DNA of 64,000 nt from Aequorivita sp. Its GTDB lineage: Bacteria > Bacteroidota > Bacteroidia > Flavobacteriales > Flavobacteriaceae. The stretch spans positions 186,001-250,000 of the forward strand of contig JAGXGE010000015.1 of assembly GCA_024637015.1 (NCBI GenBank), written 5' to 3'. Below are positions 19,349 to 28,873 of the stretch, one piece after another (positions within the stretch are counted from its first letter, which is position 1; each line of letters begins with the position of its first letter). A program made the translations under genes and the position numbers. The notes under the pieces were generated by a model. That model had not been told where the DNA came from, did no database searches, and worked only from the letters and a program-made list of their open reading frames with translations.

Positions 19349-20959
19349 ATGGCAAAAAACACGACCAAAGCTGATATTAATTTTGAACAGGAACTTTGGA
19401 AAGCAGCAAACGAACTTAGAGGCGCTGTTGCTGAAAATCAATATAAAGATTACGTACTTCCCTTAATATTTTTAAAGCATATATCGGAACGTTATGAGTT
19501 GCGAAGAGATATACTACGCTCACTTCTTAATGACCCGAAATCTGAATACTACACACTAGACACTGAAGAACAAAACTATGTTTTGGAAGATCCAGACGAG
19601 TATCTTTCTAAAAATACCTACATCATACCAGAAGAAGCAACTTGGCAGTTTTTGCAGGACAATGCCGAACAGGATAATATAAAAGTATTGGTAGATGATG
19701 CTTTTGACCTTTTGGACAAAACTTTGGCTAACTATCGCCCAGATTTAAAAGGCATATTGCCCCGTATTTTTGTAAAAAGCCAATTGACCGCCAAACAGGT
19801 GGCAGGACTTATTAACCTCTTGGCAAACCCCAAACTTTCCGAAAAAGAGAACCCCGAAAGTGATATACTGGGTAGGGTCTATGAATATTACATAGGCAAA
19901 TTTGCTATTGCTGAAGGTTCTGGTGCGGGACAGTTTTTTACGCCTGGGAGTATAGTGCGCCTAATGGTGGAAATGATAGAGCCCTACGAAGGTAAAATAT
20001 TTGATGCCGCCTGTGGTTCTGGCGGTATGTTTGTACAAAGCCTTAAGTTTTTACAAGCACACGGAGGCGATAAAAGAAACATCTCTATATACGGACAGGA
20101 ACGCTATGACGGGACGCTGCGATTGTGCAAAATGAACCTAGCCTTGCGCGACCTTTCTTTTGATGTACGCCTTGGAGACTCTTTATTGCAGGATAAGTTC
20201 CCAGACTTAAAAGCGGACTTTATTATTGTAAACCCACCTTTTAATGTGAGCCAATGGCATCCTGAGGATTTGCCAGAAAACGACCCTAGATTGTTTGGCC
20301 CAAAAGAAGAATTTACCACAGATGGCAGTGCAAATTATATGTGGATGCAAACCTTTTGGAGCCATTTAAGCGATACGGGTACTGCCTCTATCGTGATGGC
20401 AAATGGGGCTATGACTAGCAATAATCGTGGCGAACGCAATGTGCGGGAGTTTATGGTAAACAACAATATGATAGATTGTATAGTGCGCCTCCCAGACAAG
20501 TTATTTTTAACTACAGGAATACCTGCTTGTATTTTTATTTTAAGTAAAAATAGAGATGGCAAGGACGGCACTCATCGTGAACGTAACAACGAAATACTTT
20601 TTATAGACACCAGTAAAATGGGCACGATGGAAAGCCGAAAGCTTCGCGTGTTTACCGATGATGATATTGAAAAAGTAACCAACGTTTACCACAACTGGCG
20701 CAACGTCATTGCGAGTGGAGCGAAGCAATCTGCCAATTATGAAAACCAAGACGGCTTCTGCTACAGCGCCACTCTTACAGAAGTACAAAAACAAGATTAC
20801 AAACTTACCCCTGGAATATACGTAGGCAGCGAAGCCATAGAAGATGACGGAATACCCTTTGATGAAAAAATGAAAGGTTTAAAAGCTCAGTTAAAAGAGC
20901 AATTTATAAAAGGGAATGAATTACAAGGAAGAATTTTAGAGAATTTTGGAAAATTTTAG
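19349..20959 (+). CDS. hsdM: Type I restriction-modification methyltransferase (M) subunit
   Basis: N6-adenine methyltransferase that protects the sites chosen by HsdS and joins HsdR in the restriction complex. The N-terminal HsdM_N helical domain is ELWKAANELRGAVAENQYKDYVLPLIFLKHISERYE. A GQFFTP block precedes the SAM-binding motif AACGSGG (about residue 220), and the catalytic motif IV is NPPF (about residue 294). At 536 aa it is near family length. Near residues 450-462 the sequence reads NWRNVIASGAKQSANYENQDGF. The VIASGAKQS part is an in-frame translation of a REP-like repeat (20704-20732). It lies in a variable C-terminal loop, so activity may be retained. Confidence 0.95.
   Translation: MAKNTTKADINFEQELWKAANELRGAVAENQYKDYVLPLIFLKHISERYELRRDILRSLLNDPKSEYYTLDTEEQNYVLEDPDEYLSKNTYIIPEEATWQFLQDNAEQDNIKVLVDDAFDLLDKTLANYRPDLKGILPRIFVKSQLTAKQVAGLINLLANPKLSEKENPESDILGRVYEYYIGKFAIAEGSGAGQFFTPGSIVRLMVEMIEPYEGKIFDAACGSGGMFVQSLKFLQAHGGDKRNISIYGQERYDGTLRLCKMNLALRDLSFDVRLGDSLLQDKFPDLKADFIIVNPPFNVSQWHPEDLPENDPRLFGPKEEFTTDGSANYMWMQTFWSHLSDTGTASIVMANGAMTSNNRGERNVREFMVNNNMIDCIVRLPDKLFLTTGIPACIFILSKNRDGKDGTHRERNNEILFIDTSKMGTMESRKLRVFTDDDIEKVTNVYHNWRNVIASGAKQSANYENQDGFCYSATLTEVQKQDYKLTPGIYVGSEAIEDDGIPFDEKMKGLKAQLKEQFIKGNELQGRILENFGKF
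20704..20732 (+). repeat. REP-like element inside hsdM, in frame
   Basis: CGTCATTGCGAGTGGAGCGA followed by AGCAATCTG. It matches the repeat family seen at 54.5-54.7 kb (CGTCATTGCGAGCGCAGCGCGGCAATC). It adds the peptide VIASGAKQS without breaking the reading frame. Confidence 0.75.
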
Positions 20960-20964
20960 AAAAC

Positions 20965-23283
20965 ATGGATCATTCAAAAAATTATATTAACTGGATAGGA
21001 GGGTTAACAAAGGATCAATTTGATCTATTTATCAAAGCTTTTATTAAAGATTTTTGGAAAGTTGAGGTTGTGGCTATAACCGATGGTAAGGGTGATGGTG
21101 GTATCGATGTGAAAATATTCGAAGATAAGAGATATAGAAAAATTCCTTTACAAATTACTATAGATAAAAATGTTTATAGTAAACTCGAAAAAGATTTGGT
21201 AAAAATCCAAAAATTAACTGAAGAGCAGGGTTACTCTGACACTTTTTACTTTTATTATTCTAGAGGAGCATCAGAGGCTAAAGTAATTGAATTAGTAGAT
21301 AAGGCAAGAAAAGACCATTCATTAGAATTAAAAATATTTGATAATAAGGTAATTGCAAGTTACCTAGATAGACCGGAATATTTTCTCTCTAGAGAAGCAT
21401 TACGAAATTTTTTTGGTAGTTTTTTGGAGGACGAAGACTCTTATTTTGATGAAAACCAAAAATTATATTTTGATTATTTATCCTATGGGGATGATTCAAA
21501 AGAACTGAAGGAAAGATTTATTATTTCATTCATTTTAAATGAGCTATATAAGAGTGATCAAGAAAGTGTTTCAATTGAGAATCTTGTATTAAAAATAAAT
21601 GATGAATTTGAGATTAATGTATCTAAGGGTTATTGTAATAGGCTGCTACAAAATCTACTTACTATCCATAAAATTGAGAAAAGTAAAAATGACGATTATA
21701 AACTATCAGAAATTGAATTTAGAAATATTAAGGAAATCCGTAACAATTCTGAATTATTAGAACGTGATTTTTCATCTAAGCTTCAAATTATAATAAATGA
21801 AAGTAATTCTGTAATTGAGATTAGAGAATTAATAAATAGGTTAAAAGCGATATTTATAAGTCAAAATAAAATTGATCTCAATGAAATATCTAATGGATTT
21901 AGCGACGAGGATTCTATAAAAGAAATTAGAGACTTTTATGGTTACGTGAATGGGTGTTTTGAAAATGAAAAATCAACTAAATTATTTATTACTAAAGTTT
22001 TTGATTTATGTAGTCAAAATAATTTTCTAGTGAAAATTTCTGCTGGCAGACTGTATAAGGATTTGATTAACAATCCAGAATTTAATGCTTATGCGAGAAG
22101 GAATAAAAAAGAAGTGTTTATTGACACCCCTATTCTTATTTTCCTCCTTTTAGTAATGAAAGAGCCAGATTATAAATATGATAATTATAAATTTAAAATA
22201 GCCAAAGAACTTTATGAGCTAATTGCATCCAAGGATAAATCCGCTTGCTATAGCACTACACAGTTATATATTACTGAACTAGCAGACCATTTTCATAATG
22301 CTATACGCCTTATTCCCATCCAAGAATTAGGATTGTTTGAGTCCTTGGGAGGCTCAAATAATGAAATCCTTAATTTATATCAGGCCCTTAAAGAAGATGG
22401 ATTAAAAGATATGTCCTTTCAAAAATATTTGGAGTCTTTTGGGGTTTCCATAACTAAAGTGGAAAATGATGATAGCAAAGAATATTTAAATCAAATTTTT
22501 TATAGAATATTTAAAGATAATCTTATAGAAATAGATGATGTGCCTCCTTACAATAAAGATTATAAGACTCGAAAAGATTACGAAAGAATTGAGAAAACCC
22601 TAGGTGAAGTTTATTCCCGAACGCAAGTTGAAAGAAGACCACGCTCTCTCTTGTTTGATTCTCTTTTCTTCTATCATATCTATGATTTTGATGAATTAGT
22701 TGATCCGACGGTTCTAACTTGGGATAAAACTTTTAGTGAATTCCGTAAAGACTTTCATTCAAAAAATCCAAATTTTAGATATTGGCATTTGTTTACACCT
22801 GGAAAGTTTATAGACCATATATCATTATTGAAATTTAAAATAAATAGTAAAGCAATATCAAATGAAGTCCTTTCAATGTTAGAGTCAGAATATGAGGTTG
22901 TTAAAGGAGTTAGAAAGCTTGCTGATACTTTGGCAACTATAATTGATTTAAAGACCGCGAGAGGAATAAATCTGACAAAAGGATTAGCGGATATAAGAGA
23001 TACTTATATCTATCAAATTAATAAAGATCAGGACGAAAAAATAATGTCTGAAGGGAGTTTACCTGTAGATGAAGTGCTTTCTAACTTAATAAATTACTAT
23101 CAAACTGAAAAAGGACAGTTTAAATATTTGGATTTTATAAACTCTTTAAAAATAGACAGTGTAATTGACGATTTATTGGAGGTCTTAAAATACGAAAACA
23201 ATTATTATTTAGAATATGGTAGCTTAACGAATGATTATAAAGCAAAATTTGATAAAATTATTAAAAACACAAAAGACGATTAA
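20965..23283 (+). CDS. Mrr-like / PIN-like protein embedded in type I RM operon
   Basis: A 772-aa protein not normally part of a type I system. Residues about 1-150 resemble an Mrr-type PD-(D/E)XK domain: GDGGIDVKIF at 43-52 and LQIT at 62-65. Here the usual Q-x-K catalytic triplet reads Q-I-T, so the lysine is missing or relocated. Residues about 150-370 are helical and charged, with a possible winged-helix segment. From about residue 383 a PIN-like domain is plausible: VFIDTPILIFLLL (first Asp), STTQLYITELADHF (Glu) and VLTWDKTFSEF (Asp). It starts 5 bases after hsdM, and its stop overlaps the hsdS start (TAATG), so it is translated with the RM genes. It is markedly AT-richer than hsdM. Both domain calls are by eye. 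Confidence 0.6.
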   Translation: MDHSKNYINWIGGLTKDQFDLFIKAFIKDFWKVEVVAITDGKGDGGIDVKIFEDKRYRKIPLQITIDKNVYSKLEKDLVKIQKLTEEQGYSDTFYFYYSRGASEAKVIELVDKARKDHSLELKIFDNKVIASYLDRPEYFLSREALRNFFGSFLEDEDSYFDENQKLYFDYLSYGDDSKELKERFIISFILNELYKSDQESVSIENLVLKINDEFEINVSKGYCNRLLQNLLTIHKIEKSKNDDYKLSEIEFRNIKEIRNNSELLERDFSSKLQIIINESNSVIEIRELINRLKAIFISQNKIDLNEISNGFSDEDSIKEIRDFYGYVNGCFENEKSTKLFITKVFDLCSQNNFLVKISAGRLYKDLINNPEFNAYARRNKKEVFIDTPILIFLLLVMKEPDYKYDNYKFKIAKELYELIASKDKSACYSTTQLYITELADHFHNAIRLIPIQELGLFESLGGSNNEILNLYQALKEDGLKDMSFQKYLESFGVSITKVENDDSKEYLNQIFYRIFKDNLIEIDDVPPYNKDYKTRKDYERIEKTLGEVYSRTQVERRPRSLLFDSLFFYHIYDFDELVDPTVLTWDKTFSEFRKDFHSKNPNFRYWHLFTPGKFIDHISLLKFKINSKAISNEVLSMLESEYEVVKGVRKLADTLATIIDLKTARGINLTKGLADIRDTYIYQINKDQDEKIMSEGSLPVDEVLSNLINYYQTEKGQFKYLDFINSLKIDSVIDDLLEVLKYENNYYLEYGSLTNDYKAKFDKIIKNTKDD

Positions 23284-24458
23284 TGCCCCAAAACTGGAAA
23301 ACATACAAACTGGGTGATTTATCCAACATAACAATGGGTCAATCACCTAAAGGAATTAATACCAATAAAAGCGGAAAAGGATTGCCATTATTAAATGGTC
23401 CCACAGAGTTTGGTTATTCCCAGCCTACGCCTACTCAATATACAACAGATCCAAAAAGAATTTCTAATTCGGGAGATTTGCTTTTTTGCGTAAGGGGTTC
23501 AACTACGGGAAGAATGAACTATTCAAATATTCCATATGCCATTGGAAGAGGTCTTTGTTCATTTACAGGTAGTAATGGATATAGTACTAGATATATTAAA
23601 TATCTTATTGATTATGAGTTAAGCAATCTGTTAAATATAACTACTGGTTCTACCTTTCCAAATTTGAGTAAAAATGATATAAATCAATTTAGTGTTAAAT
23701 CTCCTAATTATAAAGAGGCAAATAAAATAGCCCAAATCCTTTCCGCCATAGACGATAAAATAGAAAATAACCTAGCCATCAACAAAACCTTGGAGGAAAT
23801 GGCAATGGCACTCTACAAACATTGGTTTGTGGATTTTGGGCCCTTTCAAGATGGTGCGTTTGTGGAGAGTGAGTTGGGGGAGATTCCTGAGGGATGGGAA
23901 GTAAAACGATTGGATGATGTTTCAGTAATATTTGCAGGTGGTGATAAGCCAAAAGAATTCTCTAAAGAACAAAATGAAGAATTTAATATTCCAATTTATT
24001 CAAATGGGGTTTCTAATGAAGGTTTATACGGGTATACAGATGAAGCTAGGATATTTGAAGAAAGTGTTACTGTTTCCGCCAGAGGTACAATAGGTTTTGT
24101 GTGTTTAAGAATGCAACCTTACTTGCCAATTGTAAGGCTCATATCTGTAGTTCCTAATAGCGAATATATTTCAAGTAAGTTTCTATATCTATGTCTACAA
24201 ACTTTAAATATCCAAGGAAATGGAACTACTCAACAGCAGCTAACTGTACCAGATTTCAAAGAGACAAAAATTATTATACCAGATATTGATTTAGTAAATA
24301 AATTTACTGATATCGCGGACTTAGCTTATAAAAAGATTTTCTCAAATAAAGAAGAGAACCAAACCCTAACAAAACTCCGCGACACCCTATTACCAAAATT
24401 AATAAGTGGCGAGGTACGCCTAAAAGAGTTTCAAGAACAAACAGCTGCTATTTTATGA
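23283..24458 (+). CDS. hsdS: Type I restriction-modification specificity (S) subunit
   Basis: Chooses the DNA target for methylation and cleavage. The 391-aa protein has the standard two-half structure. TRD1 occupies about residues 1-150. The first conserved helix is ANKIAQILSAIDDKIENNLAINKTLEEMAMALYKHWF. Then comes the linker FGPFQDGAFVESELGEIPEGW, TRD2 and a second conserved helix ending TLLPKLISGEVRLKEF. Both TRDs are AT-rich while the central linker is clearly more GC-rich, which suits TRD replacement by recombination. ATG overlaps the stop of the preceding gene by one base; the end overlaps hsdR by four bases (ATGA). Confidence 0.95.
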   Translation: MPQNWKTYKLGDLSNITMGQSPKGINTNKSGKGLPLLNGPTEFGYSQPTPTQYTTDPKRISNSGDLLFCVRGSTTGRMNYSNIPYAIGRGLCSFTGSNGYSTRYIKYLIDYELSNLLNITTGSTFPNLSKNDINQFSVKSPNYKEANKIAQILSAIDDKIENNLAINKTLEEMAMALYKHWFVDFGPFQDGAFVESELGEIPEGWEVKRLDDVSVIFAGGDKPKEFSKEQNEEFNIPIYSNGVSNEGLYGYTDEARIFEESVTVSARGTIGFVCLRMQPYLPIVRLISVVPNSEYISSKFLYLCLQTLNIQGNGTTQQQLTVPDFKETKIIIPDIDLVNKFTDIADLAYKKIFSNKEENQTLTKLRDTLLPKLISGEVRLKEFQEQTAAIL

Positions 24459-27457
24459 CTACCGAGGCATCCATAGAACAAGCTACCATAGATTGGCTTA
24501 CAGATTTGGGGTATACCCATAAGGTGGGCATGGGGTTACCCCAAAATAATGTTGAGGTGGTGCTTACCGAGCCGTTATTGCAGTTTATTGAAAAGCAATA
24601 TCCAAACATTCCCAAAGAAATACAGGCACTTGCGGTGGCGGAGTTTACCAATAATGTAGGGGCAGACTTGGATCATAGAAACAGGGATTTTCACTTAAAA
24701 CTTACCAAAGGAAAAGAATACGCCTATGAGGATAGCGATGGACAGGAAAAAGCAACACATATCTATCCCATCGATTTTGAAAACCCAGAGAATAATACTT
24801 TTTGGGCGGTAAACCAGTTCAGTATTACGGGCAAAAACAAACGGCGCCCAGATATTATTATCTATATAAATGGTTTGCCACTTGTACTATTCGAGCTTAA
24901 AAATTGGTATGATGACAGCACCAACCTAAAAGAAGCGCATAACCAGATTGGGCATTACATAAAGGATATTCCCGTGTTGTTTGAGTACAATACCATTACT
25001 GTAATCAGCGATGGCAACGAGGCACAACACGGTATGTATGGCTCGGCAATGGAGTGGTACGCTGCATGGAAAAGCATTAATGGCACAGACACGGTGCAGG
25101 ATGATGATTTTCAGATGCACACCTTACTGTTTGGGCTTTTCCCAAAAGAACGCTTGCTTAACTACATCAAGAATTTCATTTTTCACGAAGACCATAACGG
25201 GACGCTTATAAAAAAGGGTGCCAAGTACCACCAATTCTTTGGGGTAAACTTTGCGGTAGAAGCTGCCAAGAGATCCGTTCGACCTTTTGGCGATGGGCGT
25301 ATTGGCGTAATTTGGCATACGCAGGGTAGTGGGAAGAGCATTAGTATGGCGATGTACACAGGAATTTTGCGAAGCTTACCGCAATTAAAGAATCCTACCA
25401 TAATAGTACAAGTTGACAGAAGCGATCTGGACACCCAACTCTATGAAAATTTTGTGCTCGCCAAAGACTTGGTGGGCGATGTGCAACATGCCGAAAGTAC
25501 CAACGACCTCCGCAGATTGCTTTCCGCTGGAGCTGGTGGCGTAATTTTTACCACCATTGAAAAGTTCCGTCTAAAACAAACAACGGACGAGAAATTGGGC
25601 GAATTGGAACATCCTGTACTCAGCGAACGTGAAAACGTGATTGTGATGGCAGACGAAGCGCACCGTACACAATATGGATTGCTAGATGGTTTTGCTAGCA
25701 ATCTGCGGAAGGCGTTGCCTAACGCTTCGTTTATTGGCTTTACAGGTACGCCTATAGACAGTAAAGATGCAGATACACAAGAAGTTTTTGGGAACGTAAT
25801 TCACGTTTACGACATAAAACAGGCTGTGGAAGATAATGCCACGGTAAACATCTTTTACGAACCGCGCTTGGCAAAGCTCCATTTGTGGAATGAGGATATA
25901 GATAGCGATGTGGATGAACTTGGCGAATCCGCTGAAGACAATCCTTCGTTGCGATGGGCTGCAATTGAAGATGCTGCAGGTTCAGAAGACAGGGTAAACA
26001 AAATTGCGGCAGATATATTGCAACATTACACCAACCGTACTAATACCTTAAAGGGAAAAGCGATGGTGGTTTGTATGAGTCGCCGAAACTGTGTAAAAAT
26101 GTACAATGCCCTTACCGCTTTGGAAGGTTGCCCCGAAGTGGCGGTGATTATGACGGGAAACATTAGCAAAGACCCTATTTCGTGGAATGAGCATTTGCGC
26201 ACCAAAGATGCTACAGAATCGATGAAAAAGCGTTTCCGAAATCCAGATGATCCTTTGCAGATAGTGATTGTTCGCGATATGTGGCTCACAGGTTTTGATG
26301 CACCTTGTGTGCATACAATGTATGTAGACAAGATAATGAGAGGCCATACGTTGATGCAGGCTATTACACGCACAAACAGAGTTTTTCACGATAAAAAGAA
26401 CGGGGTAATTGTGGATTACATCGGTATAGGCGATAACCTAAAGACAGCAACCAACAAATACACCCAAGGAGGAGGCCACGGCAAACCGACCATTGATATT
26501 GAGCAGGCATTGGAACTGTTCTTTAACCAAATTGAAAAATGTAAAGCATTTATACCATCTGAAATAGATTACACAAAATGGAAAGCCCTACGTGATGCCG
26601 ACAAAGTGCTTTTGGTAAAAAAGGCTCTGAATGCCATAATTAAATACGATGATGACTCCGAAGATTTTATGAAGGCTGAAAAGTCGCTAACGGGTTTGTT
26701 GAGTATTGTTAAAAGTCAACCTGCTATTCAGGAATTCGCAGTTGATGTTTTGTTTATTCAGCACGTTTCCAAAGCGGTACGCAATGCCAAATCGGTTACT
26801 ACAAGCCGAAGTGAACAGAAAGAAAAAGTAAAGGAACTGATTAGCCAAAGTATAGACAGCGAGGATATAGTAGATGTTTTTGCAATGGCGGGAATTGAAA
26901 AACCAGACATCTCCATACTCGATGAAACCTTTTTATTGGGAGCCAAGAAAGAAAAGGATGGTCTTGCATTAAAGATTGAATTGATTAAAAATATACTGAA
27001 GGATGAGATTAAACTTAGGCTTCATAAAAACATTAAGAAATACACTTCTCTAAAAGAAGAATTAGAAAAGGTAATAGACCGCTATCATTCCAATGCTCTC
27101 GACTCCTATGCAACCATTGCAGAATTAGTGGAAAGAGCGAAAGAACTACAGCACGAAGATGAGCGCACAAAAGCATTAGGCCTCTCGGAAGAGGAGTTAG
27201 CTTTTTACGACATCCTAGCCGCCAAAAAAGACCTTATAAAAGTGGAGGGTCCTATACAGGATATTGTTCACGGTGTGGTGAAAGCTGTAAAAAATAATCT
27301 CCAATTGGATTGGTCAAAGAAGGAAAACGCCAAAGCTTCAATACGACTAGCGGTTAAAAAAGAATTGCGGGGGAAAATATCCATTGCGCAGTTGAATGAG
27401 ATATTACAGGAGATAATGCTACAGGCAGAGGGGCAGTTTGGGGAGTGGAGTGCTTAG
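24455..27457 (+). CDS. hsdR: Type I restriction endonuclease (R) subunit
   Basis: ATP-driven translocase and endonuclease of the type I complex. Of its 1000 aa, the N-terminal nuclease domain shows DIIIYINGLPLVLFELKNW (D...E-x-K at about 130-147). The SF2 motor follows: Walker A QGSGKSISM (about 288-296), the DEAH box VMADEAHRTQYG (about 399), motif III GFTGTPID, and motif VI AITRTNRVFHDKKNGVIVDY. The C-terminal part, about 300 residues, is helical and mediates assembly with HsdM. Length and motifs are complete, so the enzyme should be functional. The gene overlaps hsdS by ATGA. Confidence 0.96.
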   Translation: MTTEASIEQATIDWLTDLGYTHKVGMGLPQNNVEVVLTEPLLQFIEKQYPNIPKEIQALAVAEFTNNVGADLDHRNRDFHLKLTKGKEYAYEDSDGQEKATHIYPIDFENPENNTFWAVNQFSITGKNKRRPDIIIYINGLPLVLFELKNWYDDSTNLKEAHNQIGHYIKDIPVLFEYNTITVISDGNEAQHGMYGSAMEWYAAWKSINGTDTVQDDDFQMHTLLFGLFPKERLLNYIKNFIFHEDHNGTLIKKGAKYHQFFGVNFAVEAAKRSVRPFGDGRIGVIWHTQGSGKSISMAMYTGILRSLPQLKNPTIIVQVDRSDLDTQLYENFVLAKDLVGDVQHAESTNDLRRLLSAGAGGVIFTTIEKFRLKQTTDEKLGELEHPVLSERENVIVMADEAHRTQYGLLDGFASNLRKALPNASFIGFTGTPIDSKDADTQEVFGNVIHVYDIKQAVEDNATVNIFYEPRLAKLHLWNEDIDSDVDELGESAEDNPSLRWAAIEDAAGSEDRVNKIAADILQHYTNRTNTLKGKAMVVCMSRRNCVKMYNALTALEGCPEVAVIMTGNISKDPISWNEHLRTKDATESMKKRFRNPDDPLQIVIVRDMWLTGFDAPCVHTMYVDKIMRGHTLMQAITRTNRVFHDKKNGVIVDYIGIGDNLKTATNKYTQGGGHGKPTIDIEQALELFFNQIEKCKAFIPSEIDYTKWKALRDADKVLLVKKALNAIIKYDDDSEDFMKAEKSLTGLLSIVKSQPAIQEFAVDVLFIQHVSKAVRNAKSVTTSRSEQKEKVKELISQSIDSEDIVDVFAMAGIEKPDISILDETFLLGAKKEKDGLALKIELIKNILKDEIKLRLHKNIKKYTSLKEELEKVIDRYHSNALDSYATIAELVERAKELQHEDERTKALGLSEEELAFYDILAAKKDLIKVEGPIQDIVHGVVKAVKNNLQLDWSKKENAKASIRLAVKKELRGKISIAQLNEILQEIMLQAEGQFGEWSA

Positions 27458-27480
27458 ACTTGATAAAGTAAATTTATCAT

Positions 27481-28734
27481 ATGAAAGAAATTACAATTAA
27501 AGAAACTCTTGAACCTTTTTTAAAAAATGTTGGAGAAATAACGATTCGACATAAAGAAATATCGAAGGAAAAAGGAGAAGACTTCAATCTATTCAGTATT
27601 ATGGGGATGGAGTCAAATGAAACATACACACACTCAGCAATTATTGCAACACTCCTTGATCCGAGTCAGAATCATTATAAAAAGGATTTTTTTCTTGATA
27701 AATTCTTAAAGATTATCGGCTATAAATTTGATGGGAAGGATTTAAATAATTCAACAGTAACTCAAGAATTTCATTTAGGTAAAATCGATGAGAATTATGA
27801 GAGAGGAGGATTCATTGACATTCTTATAAGATTTGATAATGGGAAAACAATTGCAATAGAGAATAAAATATATGCAAAAGACCAAAAAAAGCAGCTCTAC
27901 AGATATAGCAAATATAACGAAGCAAAAACAATATTGGTTTACTTGAATCTTTATGGTGATGAACCAACTGAGTATAGCTACCATACCTTAAAGTTGGAAA
28001 CCATACATAAAATTAGTTATAAAGAAGATATTATTAATTGGCTAACTGAAAGTAGAGAATTATTAAAAAAAGACTCTATTCTTTCTTTATCACTCAAACA
28101 ATACATATTACTATTAAAAAAACTTACTAAAACTATGGACAAAACACGTGAGAAAGAATTGACATCAAGTATTTTAAATAATTATGGAGCTGCTCAGTAT
28201 GTACATAGTAATTTTGATAAGCTCATTTATAATGTTCGAGAGTCTTTTAGACAAGCTGTAATAAGAAACTTACAAAATGTATTGATTGATAGAAATTATA
28301 GGGTAGTAAGCGGAAATGCATCAGATTATCATTATTCTCAAATTTGGATCGAGTTAGATAAAACTAGAGATTTAACAATGCGTTTTGGTATTGAATCATT
28401 TAGTGGTAAAGGAAATGAAAATGGTAAAATCTTTATTGGTGTTTTCGATAGATTAACTCAAGAGATTAATATTGATTTTGCAAATGAGGGGTCTGATAAA
28501 TATTTAAGTAAATACTGGCCAGTTATTAGATTAATTAGAACTCGTAAGGGCAATTCACTTCATCTAAATAGCGGTGATTTACTTCAAAAGTTAAATGATG
28601 AAAACTCCCACACTTTTAAAGATTTACTTGAAGAGACAGTTTCACAAATTGTTAAATTTATGAATGATTATACAGAAGTTATAGAGGAGATTGAAAGAAA
28701 TAGAGCAAATGGCTTAGAGAATCCCCAATCTTAG
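27481..28734 (+). CDS. PD-(D/E)XK nuclease-superfamily protein (PDDEXK_4 type)
   Basis: A 417-aa protein with the family signature ESNETYTHSAIIATLLDP near residue 45 and a likely active site GGFIDILIRF...IAIENKIYAKDQKKQLYRY (Asp about 115, E-x-K about 127-129). This matches the PD-(D/E)XK nuclease superfamily group typified by Pfam PDDEXK_4, often found in defence neighbourhoods. The C-terminal half is uncharacterised and mixed alpha/beta. It starts 23 bases after hsdR on the same strand, so it is probably co-expressed as an accessory anti-phage nuclease. It is AT-rich like the 772-aa gene and unlike hsdR. A role in DNA cleavage is inferred from residues only. Confidence 0.8.
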   Translation: MKEITIKETLEPFLKNVGEITIRHKEISKEKGEDFNLFSIMGMESNETYTHSAIIATLLDPSQNHYKKDFFLDKFLKIIGYKFDGKDLNNSTVTQEFHLGKIDENYERGGFIDILIRFDNGKTIAIENKIYAKDQKKQLYRYSKYNEAKTILVYLNLYGDEPTEYSYHTLKLETIHKISYKEDIINWLTESRELLKKDSILSLSLKQYILLLKKLTKTMDKTREKELTSSILNNYGAAQYVHSNFDKLIYNVRESFRQAVIRNLQNVLIDRNYRVVSGNASDYHYSQIWIELDKTRDLTMRFGIESFSGKGNENGKIFIGVFDRLTQEINIDFANEGSDKYLSKYWPVIRLIRTRKGNSLHLNSGDLLQKLNDENSHTFKDLLEETVSQIVKFMNDYTEVIEEIERNRANGLENPQS

Positions 28735-28873
28735 AAATTAATGAGGTTTGATATATAATAAGATTGATAAAAAATAATGATATAGTTTTGGGAGGCGTTT
28801 GGAGAGTGGAGGCATAGAGAGTGACTCGATGTATTAATTAATAATAGATTATTCTGGAAAAAAATAATATAAA

